Source of the DNA: Symsagittifera roscoffensis
Taxonomy: Eukaryota > Xenacoelomorpha > Acoela > Convolutidae
Length of the DNA stretch: 64,000 nt
Reading direction: 5' to 3'
NCBI RefSeq assembly: GCF_963678635.1
Contig: NC_087070.1
Span: 38,824,600 to 38,888,599 of the forward strand
Each line of letters starts with the position of its first letter. The stretch's first letter is position 1. The notes under the pieces are model-generated. The model was not told the DNA's origin and did not search any database. It saw only the letters and a program-made list of their open reading frames with translations. The position numbers and the translations under genes are program-made. This document shows, in pieces, positions 23,222 through 35,139 of this stretch.

Positions 23222-23820
23222 TTTTTCCAGTAAGATTAGAGCGGTTTGGGCCATATATCTATGAGCCATATATGAGAATAGTATGACTACTATTTTTGGT
23301 CATTTTTTCCAGTAAGATTTGAGCGGTTTGGGCCATATACAGTGGTGGATCTAGGATTTTCTCGGGGGGGGGGGCGGATTTTAAAAAATTTTTGAAAATT
23401 TTGTCGACCTTTTTTTTTAGGTCGACCAAATTGATTTTTCGAGCTCTCCCAAAGCACTGTTTTATTCCAATTTTTGGTCAAGTTTTCTGCGCCGCCCGCA
23501 GGCAAAAATTTGAAAAAACAGGCCAAAAAAGGCGGTTTTTAGGCACTTTTTGGAAAATTTTGACCAAAAAATTGCGTTTTTTTGGCGCGCGCTCCCCCCT
23601 CAAAACTAATATATATATATTGGCGCCAAAGGCGCCTTTAGAAAAACTTTAGGGTCGTTCGGCCAAAAATGGATATCTCAAAATAGTACAAAGGGGGACC
23701 CTTTGTGTCGGCAGGGGGTCGAATCCCTGAGGGTAGGGGCGTCCGCCCCCCTCTAAATCCGCCCCTGGCCATATATCTATGGGCCATATATGAGAATAGT
23801 ATGACTACCATTTTTGGTCA
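23222..23820. repeat. Tandem duplication of ~80 bp host sequence, second copy split by a MITE
   Basis: CCAGTAAGATTAGAGCGGTT, then GGGCCATATATCTATG and TATGAGAATAGTATGACTAC (23229-23290), is repeated from 23310. The second copy is interrupted after GGGCCATATA by the MITE at 23340-23767 and resumes at GCCATATATCTATGGGCC. The first copy therefore shows what the empty MITE target looked like. Confidence 0.8.
23340..23767 (+). mobile_element. hAT-type MITE, complete copy (428 bp)
   Basis: Ends are CAGTGGTGGATCTAGG and the inverse of CAGGGGCGGATTTAGAGG. Both are followed inwards by a G-run and GCGGA. The octamer GCCATATA lies directly on both sides (23332-23339 and 23768-23775), an exact 8-bp target duplication. 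CAGNGGCGGAT ends and an 8-bp duplication are typical of hAT elements. It is non-autonomous: the internal ORFs are repeat artefacts. The interior has the palindromic GGCGCCAAAGGCGCC shared by the other copies in this window. Confidence 0.85.
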
Positions 23821-23898
23821 TGCCGGTTAATTACTTTCTTCGAAAGCCAGAACAGCACGGCTCTCTGTATCAGGAGGAAGCCCTGAGCGTATATAATT

Positions 23899-24366
23899 CG
23901 ACTATCTCGATTTATGTTTCGACTGTTCTCGACTTATGTTTCGATTGTGCTAGACCTATGTTTCGTCTGTGCTCGACCTATGTTTTGACTTTCTCGACCG
24001 TTATCGGGTATGTTTCAACTGTACTCGACTTATGTTTCGACTTTGCTCAACCTACATTTTGACTGTGTTAGATCAATATTCCGACTTTCTAGACCGCAAT
24101 TGGGTTTATTTCGAGAGTGTTCGACACATGTTTCCACCGTGCTCGACCTAAGTTTTGACTTTGTTTGACTGTGCTGGACTTTCTCGACCGAGATTGGGTA
24201 GGTTTCGACTTTCTCGATTTATGTTTTTGAGTTTCATGACCAAAATCGGGTATGTTTCGACTTTGTACTCGACTCAGAAATGCTTTCGACGACAAATCTT
24301 AGTGGCAAAACTGCACTTGCTTGACTTTCAAAGTCGAAACATAAGTCGAGCAACTCGAATCGGGTA
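23899..24366 (-). repeat. Island of ~20 units of the 22-bp repeat, inverted
   Basis: The pattern ATGTTTCGACTGTGCTCGAC, then CT, repeats with ~22 bp spacing. It is the inverse of the unit of the 44-52 kb array. Units are diverged (TTTCTCGACCG, TGTGTTAGATC). ORFs of 60-82 aa across it are repeat artefacts. Confidence 0.8.
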
Positions 24367-24480
24367 GATTTAAACAATAAACCGATCGAGATATGGAACC
24401 AAAACAAAATTGCTCTCCTTAGAGTTAAACGATTATTAGATTGAGATTGAAATTTCATGATTTATGACAAAAAATAATTA

Positions 24481-25073
24481 TTGTTCCGACTTTTGTAACG
24501 AAAGTAATGGAATATTTGTGCTCGGGGTGGTTTTTTTCAGACAAATTTTGATTTATAACAAGTAATTTTTGACATAATTTTTTTATACCATTCAAAAGGT
24601 ATGGTTCGCTTAAGCTCTCAATTGAAAAAACGTTTCACATGTGATTAGTGCTCTTAAAGTTATGAGTGTTTGAAGATTGCCATTTTGTCTAATTTGGGAC
24701 AATTAACGCGCAATATTGTCGCGCTATTAACGCGTAAGCGGATACTTAATCCTTCTTGGAAATCGTTCCAAAGGGGTTGAAAGAAGCTTATTTGGCATTA
24801 CTGATTACTTACTAAGCGAACTCAATCACCTTGTACTTTATATGAGGTGGATAATTTTCACAAAAAATCTCAATAGTTAAAACAAAAATTTTACATTTTA
24901 ATTTGTTGCATTTAATTTTTTTATATTATTTTATGCTCAACAGACCTTAAAAAGCAGATTTATTGTAATTTTAATTTTTCAATTCTTTCTTTCCTCAAAA
25001 ACTATTCGATGTAAATTAAAGGGCAGTCCGAACGTTCAAAGTTTTGCCCTGATATACGATAGGAGTCTTGCTT
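24481..25073 (+). mobile_element. HE-family element, diverged copy
   Basis: It starts TTGTTCCGACTTTTGTAACG, has TGCTCGGGGTGG, GACAATTAACGCGCAATATT and TTAACGCGTAAGCGGA, and ends near AGTCTTGCTT. An extra ~70 bp near the 3' end and a damaged hairpin (AAAGTTTTGCCCTG) show decay. Confidence 0.7.
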
Positions 25074-25422
25074 GATTTTTTTGCAGTTTCAGGTTCCACA
25101 GACCAATAGCTCAACCAAGTTATCACTTAAAGTTGCTGAAAAAACAGCCAAATTTGCGGTATCCGCAGCAAAATTTTTGGAATAAAGAAAAGTTTATTGA
25201 TTGCATAAACAAATTTGTATTCATGTGAGCAACAGATTGCAATTACGCAGAACTAGCACTTTTCTAAGCGCAACTCGCAAATTATGGCGGAATATGCATC
25301 TGCGGTATCAAGTAACATATATTTTTCATCGTTTTTAAATAGTTCGCTTAATTTAACAGATTTTCAGACAAAAAGTTTTTGCTAGTTAGTCTAGTTTTGA
25401 GTTTTATATCTATTCCTGCATA

Positions 25423-26359
25423 CCCGGGTTGACCAAAAATGCCAGTCATACAATTTTCATATATGGAAAAATGCTAATCATACACTTTTCATGCAATTCT
25501 ATAAGTACAAAAAATTGCATGAAAGGTCTATGATTAGTATTTTTTGTATATGGAAATTGTATGACTAGCCTTTTTCCATAAACCAAAAGTATTGATTTTT
25601 ACGTTTTAATTTCTCAAAACTTTTTGGTTGTGTTCGTAACCGAACACAAATGACATCAAACTTGGTTACTCAAACGTAGTAACCAAAGGTTTGGCCGTCT
25701 CGCAATAAATATGCATTGGAAGCAGCCTGAAATGTTGTAACTCTGTATCACGCAAATAATATAACGAAAGTAACGAACTTTTAAATTTTAACAAAAGTTT
25801 TCAAAGATGATTATTACTAAAATTTGAGTTTTTAATTTACTAGACATTGATCAAGGCATAGAAAAACATGTCATGCAAAAAAAGAGGAGTTCTAAGCGTT
25901 TTTGAAAAAATTATGAAGAGAAAAAGAAAAAAATCCAATATTAGTATATCCAGGACTACGTTATACACACAAAAAATTAAATTTTGCATGCAAAATTTTT
26001 TTTTCAAAAACTGTTTGTTTGAGTACGAAAATCAATTTGCGGGGTTGAAAAAAAAAAACACAAAAAAATGTTTGGGGGCAATTTCAAAATCGCTTTTTTG
26101 TCGTCGCCATCAAAAAATTGCTAGTCATACATTTTCCATATATGGAAATTTTATTATTAGCATTTTTTTGACAAAAAATTTTTCTTTTTTATGTAGTACG
26201 ATACACCGAATTTTATGCCAAAACAAGAAAAAAGTTTTTTGAAAATTCGACGACACCAATTTAGCAAAATTTATGAAATTTGTATGATTAGTATTTCTTC
26301 ATAGACTTAGTTTATGGAATTGTATGATTAGCATTTTTGGTCTATGGAGGTCAACCCGG
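25423..26359. mobile_element. Foldback/MITE-like element with long imperfect inverted arms (~937 bp)
   Basis: The left end is CCCGGGTTGACCAAAAATGC plus CAGTCATACAATT; the right end is the inverse of CCGGGTTGACC, a short insertion, then ACCAAAAATGC and TAATCATACAATT. The motif GTATGATTAGCATTTTT recurs inside in both orientations. TA lies next to both ends, so a TA duplication is possible but unproved. The 124-aa ORF inside (25868-26242) is Lys- and Phe-rich AT sequence, not a transposase I can recognise. Confidence 0.65.
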
Positions 26360-26554
26360 ATAAAGGTGATTAATGAAACTATCCTAAAATACTTTTTTGT
26401 CTTAATTTTTGTCTCCATAGATAAATTAATTTAATCTCACGCAAGTTATCTCAATTGATCTCGACTAAGTGTATTTGAATTGTTGATCTCACAAATTAGT
26501 CTCATTTTATCTTAATTTAATGTACCTCAAGTACTGATCTGATTACGAAAGTTA

Positions 26555-27011
26555 GGAGGTTGAGAAATTAGACGATGAGCAAATTAGACAGAGGTACTTA
26601 AAAGGAAATTAGACGGTTTTGCAGAACTGCAATAGTGAGAAAATAGACGAAAGTGAGAGAAATTAACTTTGTTTGCACACAAATTGCGTTAGAAAAATAA
26701 AATTGTTTGTAGACAACAGTTCAATTTCGGTGGCCAAAAACTTTACAAGTCAATCATGCATAATTTATTCAATTCAAAACTCTCCTGTAATATTCAGATT
26801 TGACAATTTATGTTCATTTAAACTAATTGTTCTGATAGGTATTGACATTTTATGTTCTTTCTGTATTTGTGAAACTTGACTCTTGAGAAAAAATTTTGTT
26901 GGCCCTTTCCTTTTCATAGCATTTTCGTCTAAAATGCCTTATCTGTAAAAAAATCAATTTTGTTTTTGTAGCATCCGTCTAATTTGCTTATCGTCTAATT
27001 TCCTAGGCCTC
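26555..27011. mobile_element. MITE with 8-bp target duplication (457 bp)
   Basis: Inverted ends: GGAGGTTGAGAAATTAGACG on the left and the inverse of GGAGGCCTAGGAAATTAGAC on the right. Each is followed by GAT(A/G)AGCAAATTAGAC. The octamer GAAAGTTA flanks both sides (26547-26554 and 27012-27019). The 8-bp duplication fits a hAT-like enzyme. The end sequence is unrelated to the CAGNGGCGGAT family, so this is a separate family. Non-coding. Confidence 0.8.
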
Positions 27012-27237
27012 CGAAAGTTATTATCTGATGCTGGCCGTATTTGAGTGTTCCTCAAAGTGCTAGTCTGTATCATAAACGTTAATGAAAAAAATCAACAGAC
27101 ACACAAAACACAAGAGGAAAAATGATTCAATTCAGTTAATGAGTACAATGGCACGGAAACAGCAAGAAAGTTCTCGCTGATTTCCAACAAGTCGCATTAC
27201 TAAATCCTCAAAATGAAGACCCCGAAATGGGATCCCA

Positions 27238-27522
27238 ATGAAGATGATGCTGTTAACTCATATTGTAGTCTTTAGCTTTTTCGATTTTGAATATCATGGT
27301 TGTGTTGCCAAGATTAGCAAAAACTTAAGCCAAAATTTCCACAATCAAGTCCTCAAGGGTATCTTGGCAAGATCTTGGATTGTGAACAGTGCGAGAATGA
27401 GCTTTGTAAATTTGGTTGAGCAACCTGGATTTCTTACCAAAATCATATTAAGCGCCGGTTTAAAAGATCTCAACAGTTCTGATCATGTTTCTTGGATAAC
27501 TCGAAAATATTCAAGATATTAG
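27238..27522 (+). pseudogene. hAT/ZBED-transposase-like relic, broken
   Basis: A 94-codon opening. Its C-terminal two thirds reads like the stretch before the catalytic core in hAT transposases: a hydrophobic helix with Trp (ILARSWIV), then MSFVNLVEQPGF (compare the family's PFS-VE-xxF pattern), then a segment ending SSDHVSWITRKY. The stop follows at once, and the upstream ATG frame (27213, MKTPKWDPNEDD) is a different frame, so the coding region is shifted and truncated. No DDE core or dimerisation domain was seen. The assignment is by pattern only and moderately weak. Confidence 0.35.
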
Positions 27523-27650
27523 CCATATCTTTCAAGATGAAAATACTGGGAACAAAAAAAGAATTTTGAAGACACTTTCAGACGTTTTTCTGGTAGTTGC
27601 ATCGTGAACAACAAGGATATTTTATTGATACCATCGAGTGCAAGCCACCA

Positions 27651-28042
27651 GTTAGAGGGATTCGACCCCCTGCCGATTCAAAGGGTCCCCTGTGTACTAC
27701 TTTGAGATATCCATTTTTGGCTGACTGATCTTAAAGTTTTTCTAAGGGCACCTTTGGCGCCAATTTATACTAATTTTGAGGGGGGAGTGCGCGCCGAAAA
27801 AACGCAATTTTTTGGTCGAAATTTTTGGTCCAAAAAGTGCCCATAAAAACGCCTTTTTTGGCCTTTTTTTCAAATTTTTTCCTGCGGCGCAGATAATGTG
27901 GTCAAATTAGGGTCTTTATAGTGATTTGGGAGAGCTTAGAGAACATCAATTTGTTCGACCTAAAAAAAAAAGAAAAAGGTCGACAAAATTTTCAAAGTTT
28001 TTTTTTGAACATCCGCCCCACCCCTCGAGAAATCCGCGCCTG
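27651..28042 (-). mobile_element. hAT-type MITE (GGCGGATCTAGG family), inverted copy
   Basis: On the - strand it starts CAGGCGCGGATTTCTCGAGG and GGTGGGGCGGA, and runs through TTTGGTCGAAATTTTTGG-type sequence and GGCGCC to AAAGGGTCCCC and GGGGGTCGAATCCC. This is the same order as 23340-23767. The far end is truncated, so no target duplication was found. It lies just after the transposase-like relic, but its ends do not prove a link. Confidence 0.75.
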
Positions 28043-28205
28043 ACTGACATGGTTTTGCAAAAACGCTCGGCGTGAGATTAGATTTGATTATACTCACAGT
28101 CAGAAAAAATACTGGCTCCGTAAACGTCACTGTTGCCTCATAGATCTCCTTCTCGACAATTTGGTAATTGTTAAGACTACTTCGACGCACTGCTCGTTGA
28201 TACAA

Positions 28206-31200
28206 GATACATATTGTGTAAATCTTTATGATTTCATAATTGATAATTTAAAAAACTCTTAAATAACTAGCTGCAGCAATTTAATTCAAAGCAGTGACAG
28301 TAAAAAAAGAATAATTGGGCCACTCAATTTACCAAAACGTCAGAAACAAGTTATGATTTGTGTTTGTCTACTAAATAGTGCATTAAGACCTCACACTCGG
28401 TTACTTCGTTATAGTTTCAAACAAATTTATTTGACATGGTATGAAAGTTTCGAATCAATTCTGGCCTTGAAGTTAAAGCTGAACCAAAATAGTAATGTGA
28501 AGTTTCGCAGCTGCCTTTATATCGGTGTTTCCTATTTTTTTCTTAACTGTCAGAGACAGATCATGTTTGAATAAAAAATATTTTGAAGAAACGGACTTTA
28601 AGTTATTCAAATAATAGACGTCTCTGAAAAAACGCTATCAATTTGCAATGCTTTTTTGACAATTTAAAAGCATTTCGAAAAGTCAGTTGTAATTTCAACG
28701 CCCTTTCACTGTCTCAAGGTCAAAATTATTTCAGGTATCTAAGACGTCGTTCAACAATTTTGTTAGAAACTACAGTGCTGACTTAAACTATTCAGACAAA
28801 ATAAATAAAACTTGAAATTTATTAAGCATTTGTCTCGAATTGGACTGAAAAATGTATGAGGGCCGAAGTTTCTTAGAGTTTCAGCAGAAATAATATGATG
28901 CAATTTATTTTGCGTGATTCTGGCCTGAAATTTTACTACCATTTTTTAAGCTAAACAACAATTACGCCATAACAATTGGTTCAATTGCTGGCAAACATAT
29001 ATTAATGCGGGCCTTTTAATTCATCCAAAACAAAATTCAGAAAAAAATTTGATCTCAAAAAATGAGGCAGAACTTCGAAAATTTGTTTTTTATCAAGTTG
29101 CTTTATATAGTAAAATTGACATTTCTTTGGCCACAAACGGAAACAATTTAATTATACAACATTGAGACGGTTATAATCCTCTTACATTTTGTTGAGCCAT
29201 ATCAGAGTCTCACCTTGACATGTTTTGCCAGCAACGGAACCAATAACTTTTTGATTAACGTGATTGGCGTAAATTTTGATTGACTAAAAAGCAAAACGAT
29301 CATTTTTTCAATACTTCACAATCTTAATTCTGCTGAAATCTTTTAAAAAAATAGTCATAATTTAACACAATTTGAGTAAAAACAGGTTTTAGATTTTTAG
29401 TTTGGTTTGTTGTGTGTGGATAAAATAAATCAGCACTGTATAATGATTTGGGTATGCATGTGGAAAAATCATTTTAGATGATCATTTTTAATTGCTGGTG
29501 AGGTTTTGACCAAAGATAGCGAACGAAAAAAAAAACAGACAATTTTCTCGATATTTCAGTTAATTAAAAATGACAAATCGAATTATTTTTCCAATTATAG
29601 GAAAATGTGTATACAATCGTATATATAAACGAAAAACCTATCCATTATAGAAACAAGGCTGCTCGTATACTAGGGCAAAGCCTTGAATGTTCCTACTGCC
29701 AGTTAATTGGTATTGAAAAGTTAATGGTAAAGTAAACATTGCAAAATCAAAAAACTCAACAATATCATACATGTGGAAAAACTTGAGTAAAAACAAAGTT
29801 GGCTCGCCTCAATTCAATTTGGAGCGGTTCTGTAGTGAAAAAAAATTCTCCATGCCTAAGTAAACTTTCAGCATCATTAACGAAAGTGTCACAGCACGCA
29901 TAAATTAGTCCAGACCATGGTCAAGCTGGCAATTTTCAAATCCTCAGATTTTTAGCTGAAGTTAAAATATCTTTTTCAAATTTGAATTTGAACTCAAGGA
30001 GTCAATATGGTCAAGTGAGTGGGAAATTTTTTGCTTGAAAAACTATGCTTTCAACCGCCGAAATTTGAATGAAAAAAGCAAGGATAATCGGTTGCTGTGC
30101 ACTTATTACGTAATGATCCACCGACAAAAATTGAACAAAGATATTTCAAAAAACTGAAAAAAATTGAGTTTTTGTTCACAAACATTTCTCATGTTTTCCC
30201 AAATTTACTTCAATTTTTTCTCATCAAAGTATGATTGAGCTACAGGAAAAATGCCAAGCTAGTCGAATCACTAACTTAACTAATTTTGAATTTGTAGCAG
30301 ATTTGATGAAATGGGATATCAGCCAATATCGTCTATTTTCTTCATCTTTCGTCTAAATTAGTCCAAGGACCAAAATTATCCATACCAGTTTTTCTCGATA
30401 CTGATTTCTTTTCAGTTTTTTTTGTTAGAATCAAGTCAAAAAAAGTTTTAACATGATGCCACACTCAAAACACTACAAATTTTCCTTGAAACAGAGTCAA
30501 AATTGGCCTTTACGAGAGTTGGCGATACAAATTACCCCAAGCAGTAACTATACTGCCTTTCTTCGAAAATCAGAATAAAACTATTAGCGCATTACTTTTG
30601 TTCTGATTATTACGTGCAAGCTTCGCAGAAAAATTTATACAAACCAAAAACATAAGAAAAATGAGTAAAATTAGATTAATCTGAAAAAAACTCACAAAAA
30701 ATTCACAAAATTTCTAAAATTTACAAAAAACAGATAATTATTCGCACAAATATCTTTAAAAAATTTGTTACTGGAGATTTGATTGCTCAAATTAACGCAA
30801 AGACGAACTCTTTGATAAATAAGTTCAAATTTATACTAATATTAAGAAGTTGTCGGATCATTAGTGAAAATTAGCGAACGTTTCCTTGTGTAGTAAATCC
30901 TGATTAGCTCTACAGACATTTCACATCAGTTGTTTCTGATTTAGTTCAAAATTGTAAACAATTAACGCCCTGAACTTCACAACGCAGAAATTTCTCAAGC
31001 GGCAGTTTTTCTTATAAAAGCATCGCAGAAGTGGTTAAGCATCGCAAAAAAATAATTAAAGAACAACGTGATCTGTAGATGCTCATAATGGTCTTTCAAA
31101 GAAAGTGTTGAATATTTAAGAAACGATGTTCAAAAACTTTAATCTTTGGAGTCTTTAGCGACTAAATTATAGTTAAAAAAACACTGTAATCTGATGCTTT

Positions 31201-31500
31201 TATCCCATCGATGAAATTAGAGTGTTTTCAGATAAAAAATACAAGTAAAATTACATAAAACTTCAACAACTTATATATAATTGAATTTCAAGCCTTGAAT
31301 CTCAATTTCTTACGAGCTCTTTAGCAAAGTTTTCAGCATGGCCTGCAACTTTTTGTTAAAAAATGCCGTCATGAGAGCTTTCAGCGCGCTATTATTTCTC
31401 AAGGCGTTTTAAAGTTTCTAGTGATTAATCAGTCAGAAAGGGCTATCCTAAAATAATGACAAAAGGACTACTTGATAAAAATTTTCCAGAAAGAATTGAG
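28206..31500. other. Unassigned AT-rich intronic stretch
   Basis: No gene recognised. It contains one HE 3'-end fragment at 29656-29712 (entered separately). Ordinary AT-rich sequence otherwise. Confidence 0.45.
29656..29712 (-). mobile_element. HE-family 3' end fragment
   Basis: ACAAGGCTGCTCGTATACTA, then GGGCAAAGCCTTGAATGTTC and CTACTGCCAGTTAA is the inverse of the family 3' end. The remaining element is missing. Confidence 0.65.
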
Positions 31501-31504
31501 ATGT

Positions 31505-31690
31505 TCAACCCAAGATTCGAGTCTTTTCAACCCAAGATTCGACCCAAGATTTAACCCATGATTCGGCTCTGTTCGACCCAAGATTCGACCCATGATTCGA
31601 CTCTGTTCGACCCAAGTTACGACCTATGATTTGACCCCGTTTGACTCTACTTGACCCCGTTTAACCCGTTGTTCGACTTAAATTAGACCG
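31505..31690. repeat. Short array of ~22-bp TTCGACCCAAGA units
   Basis: ATTCGACCCAAGATT, ATTCGACCCATGATTCG, TTCGACTCTGTTCGACCC and related variants repeat about every 11 or 22 bases. The TTCGAC core and 22-bp spacing resemble the main satellite, but the rest differs; common origin is a guess. Confidence 0.55.
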
Positions 31691-34234
31691 AAGCCTTCAA
31701 ATGACTGTTTCAGTGTGGGCCGAAAAGTGCACATTGTTCGACTATTTTTGTCTAATTAAATGAGGAAAATGAGTTTTCGCTGCACTTGTGTACGCTGTCA
31801 ATCAAGTTTCAACAGGCCTTTTGAAAAATTTGTAAAAAAAATACAAAAAGACGAACTTTTAATTGGAGCCTGTAAAATGTTGGTTCAGCTTTTATCAAAT
31901 TACATGACGCTTAATTGGCTTTTATCTCATTATTTTTTGCATATGATGAATAAAAAAAGATTGTGACATCTATGAATTTTGTTCGATATTATTAAAGACA
32001 GGTGCCGTTAAAATATCCGATATAGTCCAATATCAGAAACAAAAAGATTTTGTGATATTACCGCTAGAGAGCTAGTAATTATGACATGGCACATTTCAAA
32101 GCACATTTTTTATGGGGCAAATTAAATACCATATTGAACTATGGATTAATGATATCCGTGATTGTGCTTTGTGTTTAATTGTCTGAGATTATGAAATGAA
32201 AAAATGCTAGCGATCTAAGTCCAATGAATAAAAAACGCGATTCATTAATTTTTCATGCAATTTTGTATATGTTTGAGTGTACGGGAAAGTGAATTAGTAT
32301 TTATGACTAGCCGTTTTGACAACCTAGATACAAAATTTTCCGACAACAATCTAGATAAATAGATGAAATAGAGTTATTTTTTGACATGATGCAGCGTGGC
32401 GTATTTCAACCACTCTTTGTCTTAAAGCAACCTTAGCTAGCAAGACACATTTTTCTTCGGATGTTGGGAAAAACTTGTGATATTTTTCATTTTAGCTCCA
32501 ACTAGTACTTAAAGGCACAAGTATAAGGCTATTACTCTCCGCATTGATAAAATTGTCTCAAAATCACTCTAAGTAACAAACGAGGGTTTAGACAAGGAAA
32601 AAATTTGGTTTCAAAAAAATTGAAATCTTTTCAAACTGATCACATATTAGGCTAGAAAAATTAACTAAAAAGGGTTCTGAGCCAATCTAAATACATCAAT
32701 TTGTGTTTTTTTTTCACTTTTTGTTTTTTTCAGTCAATTTAAATCAATTTGAACACATTTAAAAAACTTTTATTGGTTCCATGACAATCGATTTTTATTG
32801 GTTCCATGACAATCTACCCGATTCCAATTTACCCTTTATTCCAATCTACCCTATGCCAAATTACCCCATGCCAATTTACCCTATGCTCTATAAATAGTTC
32901 AACTGGTCAGAGATAACTGAGCTGACTATCTTGGTTAAGGTCGCCAAACAAGGGCTTAGAAAAAAAATAAATTGATCAAATGTTAAGCTTAGAGAAGAAA
33001 AAAGTTCGAATGAAAAGTTTTGTATGATAGCAACTTTTTCCCAAGTTTTGTGCACCTTTCAAAACAAAAAGCAGGTCATAAGCTTGGGTAAGTTAATTGT
33101 TCCCAATGTTTTCAGTAAATATAAGAAGTTGTTAAAAAAGTTGAGTTAAAAATGGTTTCGCAAAAATTGCTGAAAACATTTTGGATGTATTTCAATACCC
33201 TAATTATGGAAAACAAAACAAGTTTTATTTATGAATGATAAAAATTTCTAGATTGTATTTAAAATGAACGCACTTTAAACAATTTAAAAAAAAAAATTTT
33301 CAATGATTTGCCTAGTTAAGTGCATTTAAGGGTTTGATAAAAAATTTTGAACCTAAGTTACGAATTTACAACTTTCATGTAGAAAACGTCACTTTTAAAA
33401 AAAAAATTTCAAAGAAAACTTTTTTGATTTTGTTGGAAAAACTTTCATTCCTATTTCGTAAAAAGTTTAGAGACTAGTTTGAAAGAAGTTTAATTCGACT
33501 TAGGAGAAATTCAAATGGTTTTCATTAAGCACCAAAGTTCACCTAAGTTCATCGATTTCAATGATATTTTCAAAATCCTTAAAAAATCATTCGTTGGTCT
33601 TTGGATATGCAAATATTGGACGTTTTAAGCAGAGGAGACATGGTTAACTAAAACTAGACATCCCAAACTAGACCAGAATACTTTGTTCTTCTCATTGATT
33701 ACTCGTTAAGAAGCGTTTGAAACAGGCTCAAAGACACTTGTTACCAGTAAGATCAATAAATTTATAAAAAATACAGCTTATACCGAAGTGGTCATTCTTA
33801 GACAAAAAGTATGCAAGAAAATGGGGAGAAAAGGTCGACAAATTGCCATATAAGGTTGATATTGATTTTGTTACATTATATAATAATTTTATTTGAGATT
33901 AATAAGCAATTTTTTATATTTGCAACTTTTTTCGTTTCAGGGTCATTTTAGACTCTCGTATAATTTAGTTGAAGTAGAAAAAAATTTGAAATTTTTATAG
34001 ATTTTTAGGAAAACTGTGACAAAAATAAATTCCTGTAAATCTTCGAAGAAACTTACACAAAAAGACTGCAAAGCAAAAAAAAAGAAAAAAAATCAATTTC
34101 GGAAAATTTTTTTTTTGATACATTTCAATGTTGCTCTATAGGCAAATGCTGCTATCAAATACTACTCTACAGGAAATTAACGGCAAGCCAAGAATAAAAA
34201 ACTTTGCCTTTTTTTCTCTTTTTTTTCTTTCCAG
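31691..34234. other. Unassigned AT-rich intronic stretch
   Basis: No gene. At 32768-32885 there is a small tandem patch: TTTTTATTGGTTCCATGACA twice, then CCAATTTACCCTATG-like units about four times. A decayed hAT-type MITE begins at 34235. Confidence 0.45.
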
Positions 34235-34445
34235 AGAGCTATCTTTCCAGAATTTGAACCCCTGGCGACTCAAAAGGTCCCCCTAATCGGTACTATTTAC
34301 GACATTCATTTTCAGCCGAAGAACCCTAAAATTTATCTAAGATTTATGTTGCCTCCAAAATAAACTAATTGTTTCCAAAAAGTGCCCAAAAAACCTACCT
34401 AAATGTGCCCAAAAACGTTATTTTTGGCCTGTGGCGTTTGCTTGA
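34235..34445 (-). mobile_element. hAT-type MITE, strongly decayed
   Basis: TTTGAACCCCTGGCGACTCA and AAAGGTCCCC at the left, then CGACATTCATTTTCAGCCGA, AGTGCCCAAAAAAC and GGCCTGTGGCG match the inverted order of the 23340-23767 family. Both ends are lost. Confidence 0.5.
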
Positions 34446-34624
34446 GGCATTCTAAAATTTGACAGCGAAATTTTTTTATTGTGTGTTGGCGATTATCAGA
34501 AAAAGTATTTAATTGGCTTTTTCAAAAAAAATGTCCAAATGCTGCAAGGAAATTCACTTTTTGATGAAAAAAGCATTACCAGTCTAAACCGTGCATTTTA
34601 TTAATTGTAAGCAGATTCCTCAAC

Positions 34625-35139
34625 AGGCCAAAAACAGAGTTGTTGCGAAATCGGGAACATTGCTATTTTTCTGGGATCTTCTTTGCTTTTTTGGAATTAT
34701 CTAAAATAACTAAAACACTATATTGCTCAAAATCGCACCAAAAACAGGAAACTTTGCGGAATCCACGACAAAATTGCGAAATTCGGAACAGTTTGTGGCA
34801 TTCTTATGCGAATACTAACATATGTGTTTAGTCAACTTAAGATGTCGTTGAATCTGTAGCTGTAAGTGGAATCTGCAATTTGTAAGCGGAATTCTTAGAT
34901 TATTGTAAGCGGAATCAGCATAAATTGACAGAATCCAAGTACATATGCGGAATCCGCTTACATTTGCGGAATCCTGAAAAACTAATGTGCCGACAAAGTT
35001 AATGTTAAAAATATTTTTACAGGGAATTCACGAATATTTAGTAAGAATTCACATTTTGGAACATATTTGAAGTTTTTTCTCTGGAATCCAGGAACATACA
35101 GACACAAAACTGTGCGCCTATAGTTTGGCCTCGTAATGA
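34625..35139 (-). mobile_element. Partial copy of the ATTACGAGGCC TIR element
   Basis: The right end, GTTTGGCCTCGTAATG with GAATCCAGGAACATACAGAC just before it, is the inverse of the left end of the complete element at 40449-41710. Inside are many GCGGAATCC/GGATTCCGC motifs, and AAAACACTATATTGCTCAAA near 34710 matches the other arm. It is shorter than the complete copy, so internally deleted. It lies 240 bp inside the GPCR intron from exon 1. Confidence 0.7.

Noticed and set aside
25868..26242. 124-aa ORF
   Set aside because: Lies inside the foldback element; composition follows poly-A/T runs and no domain is seen.
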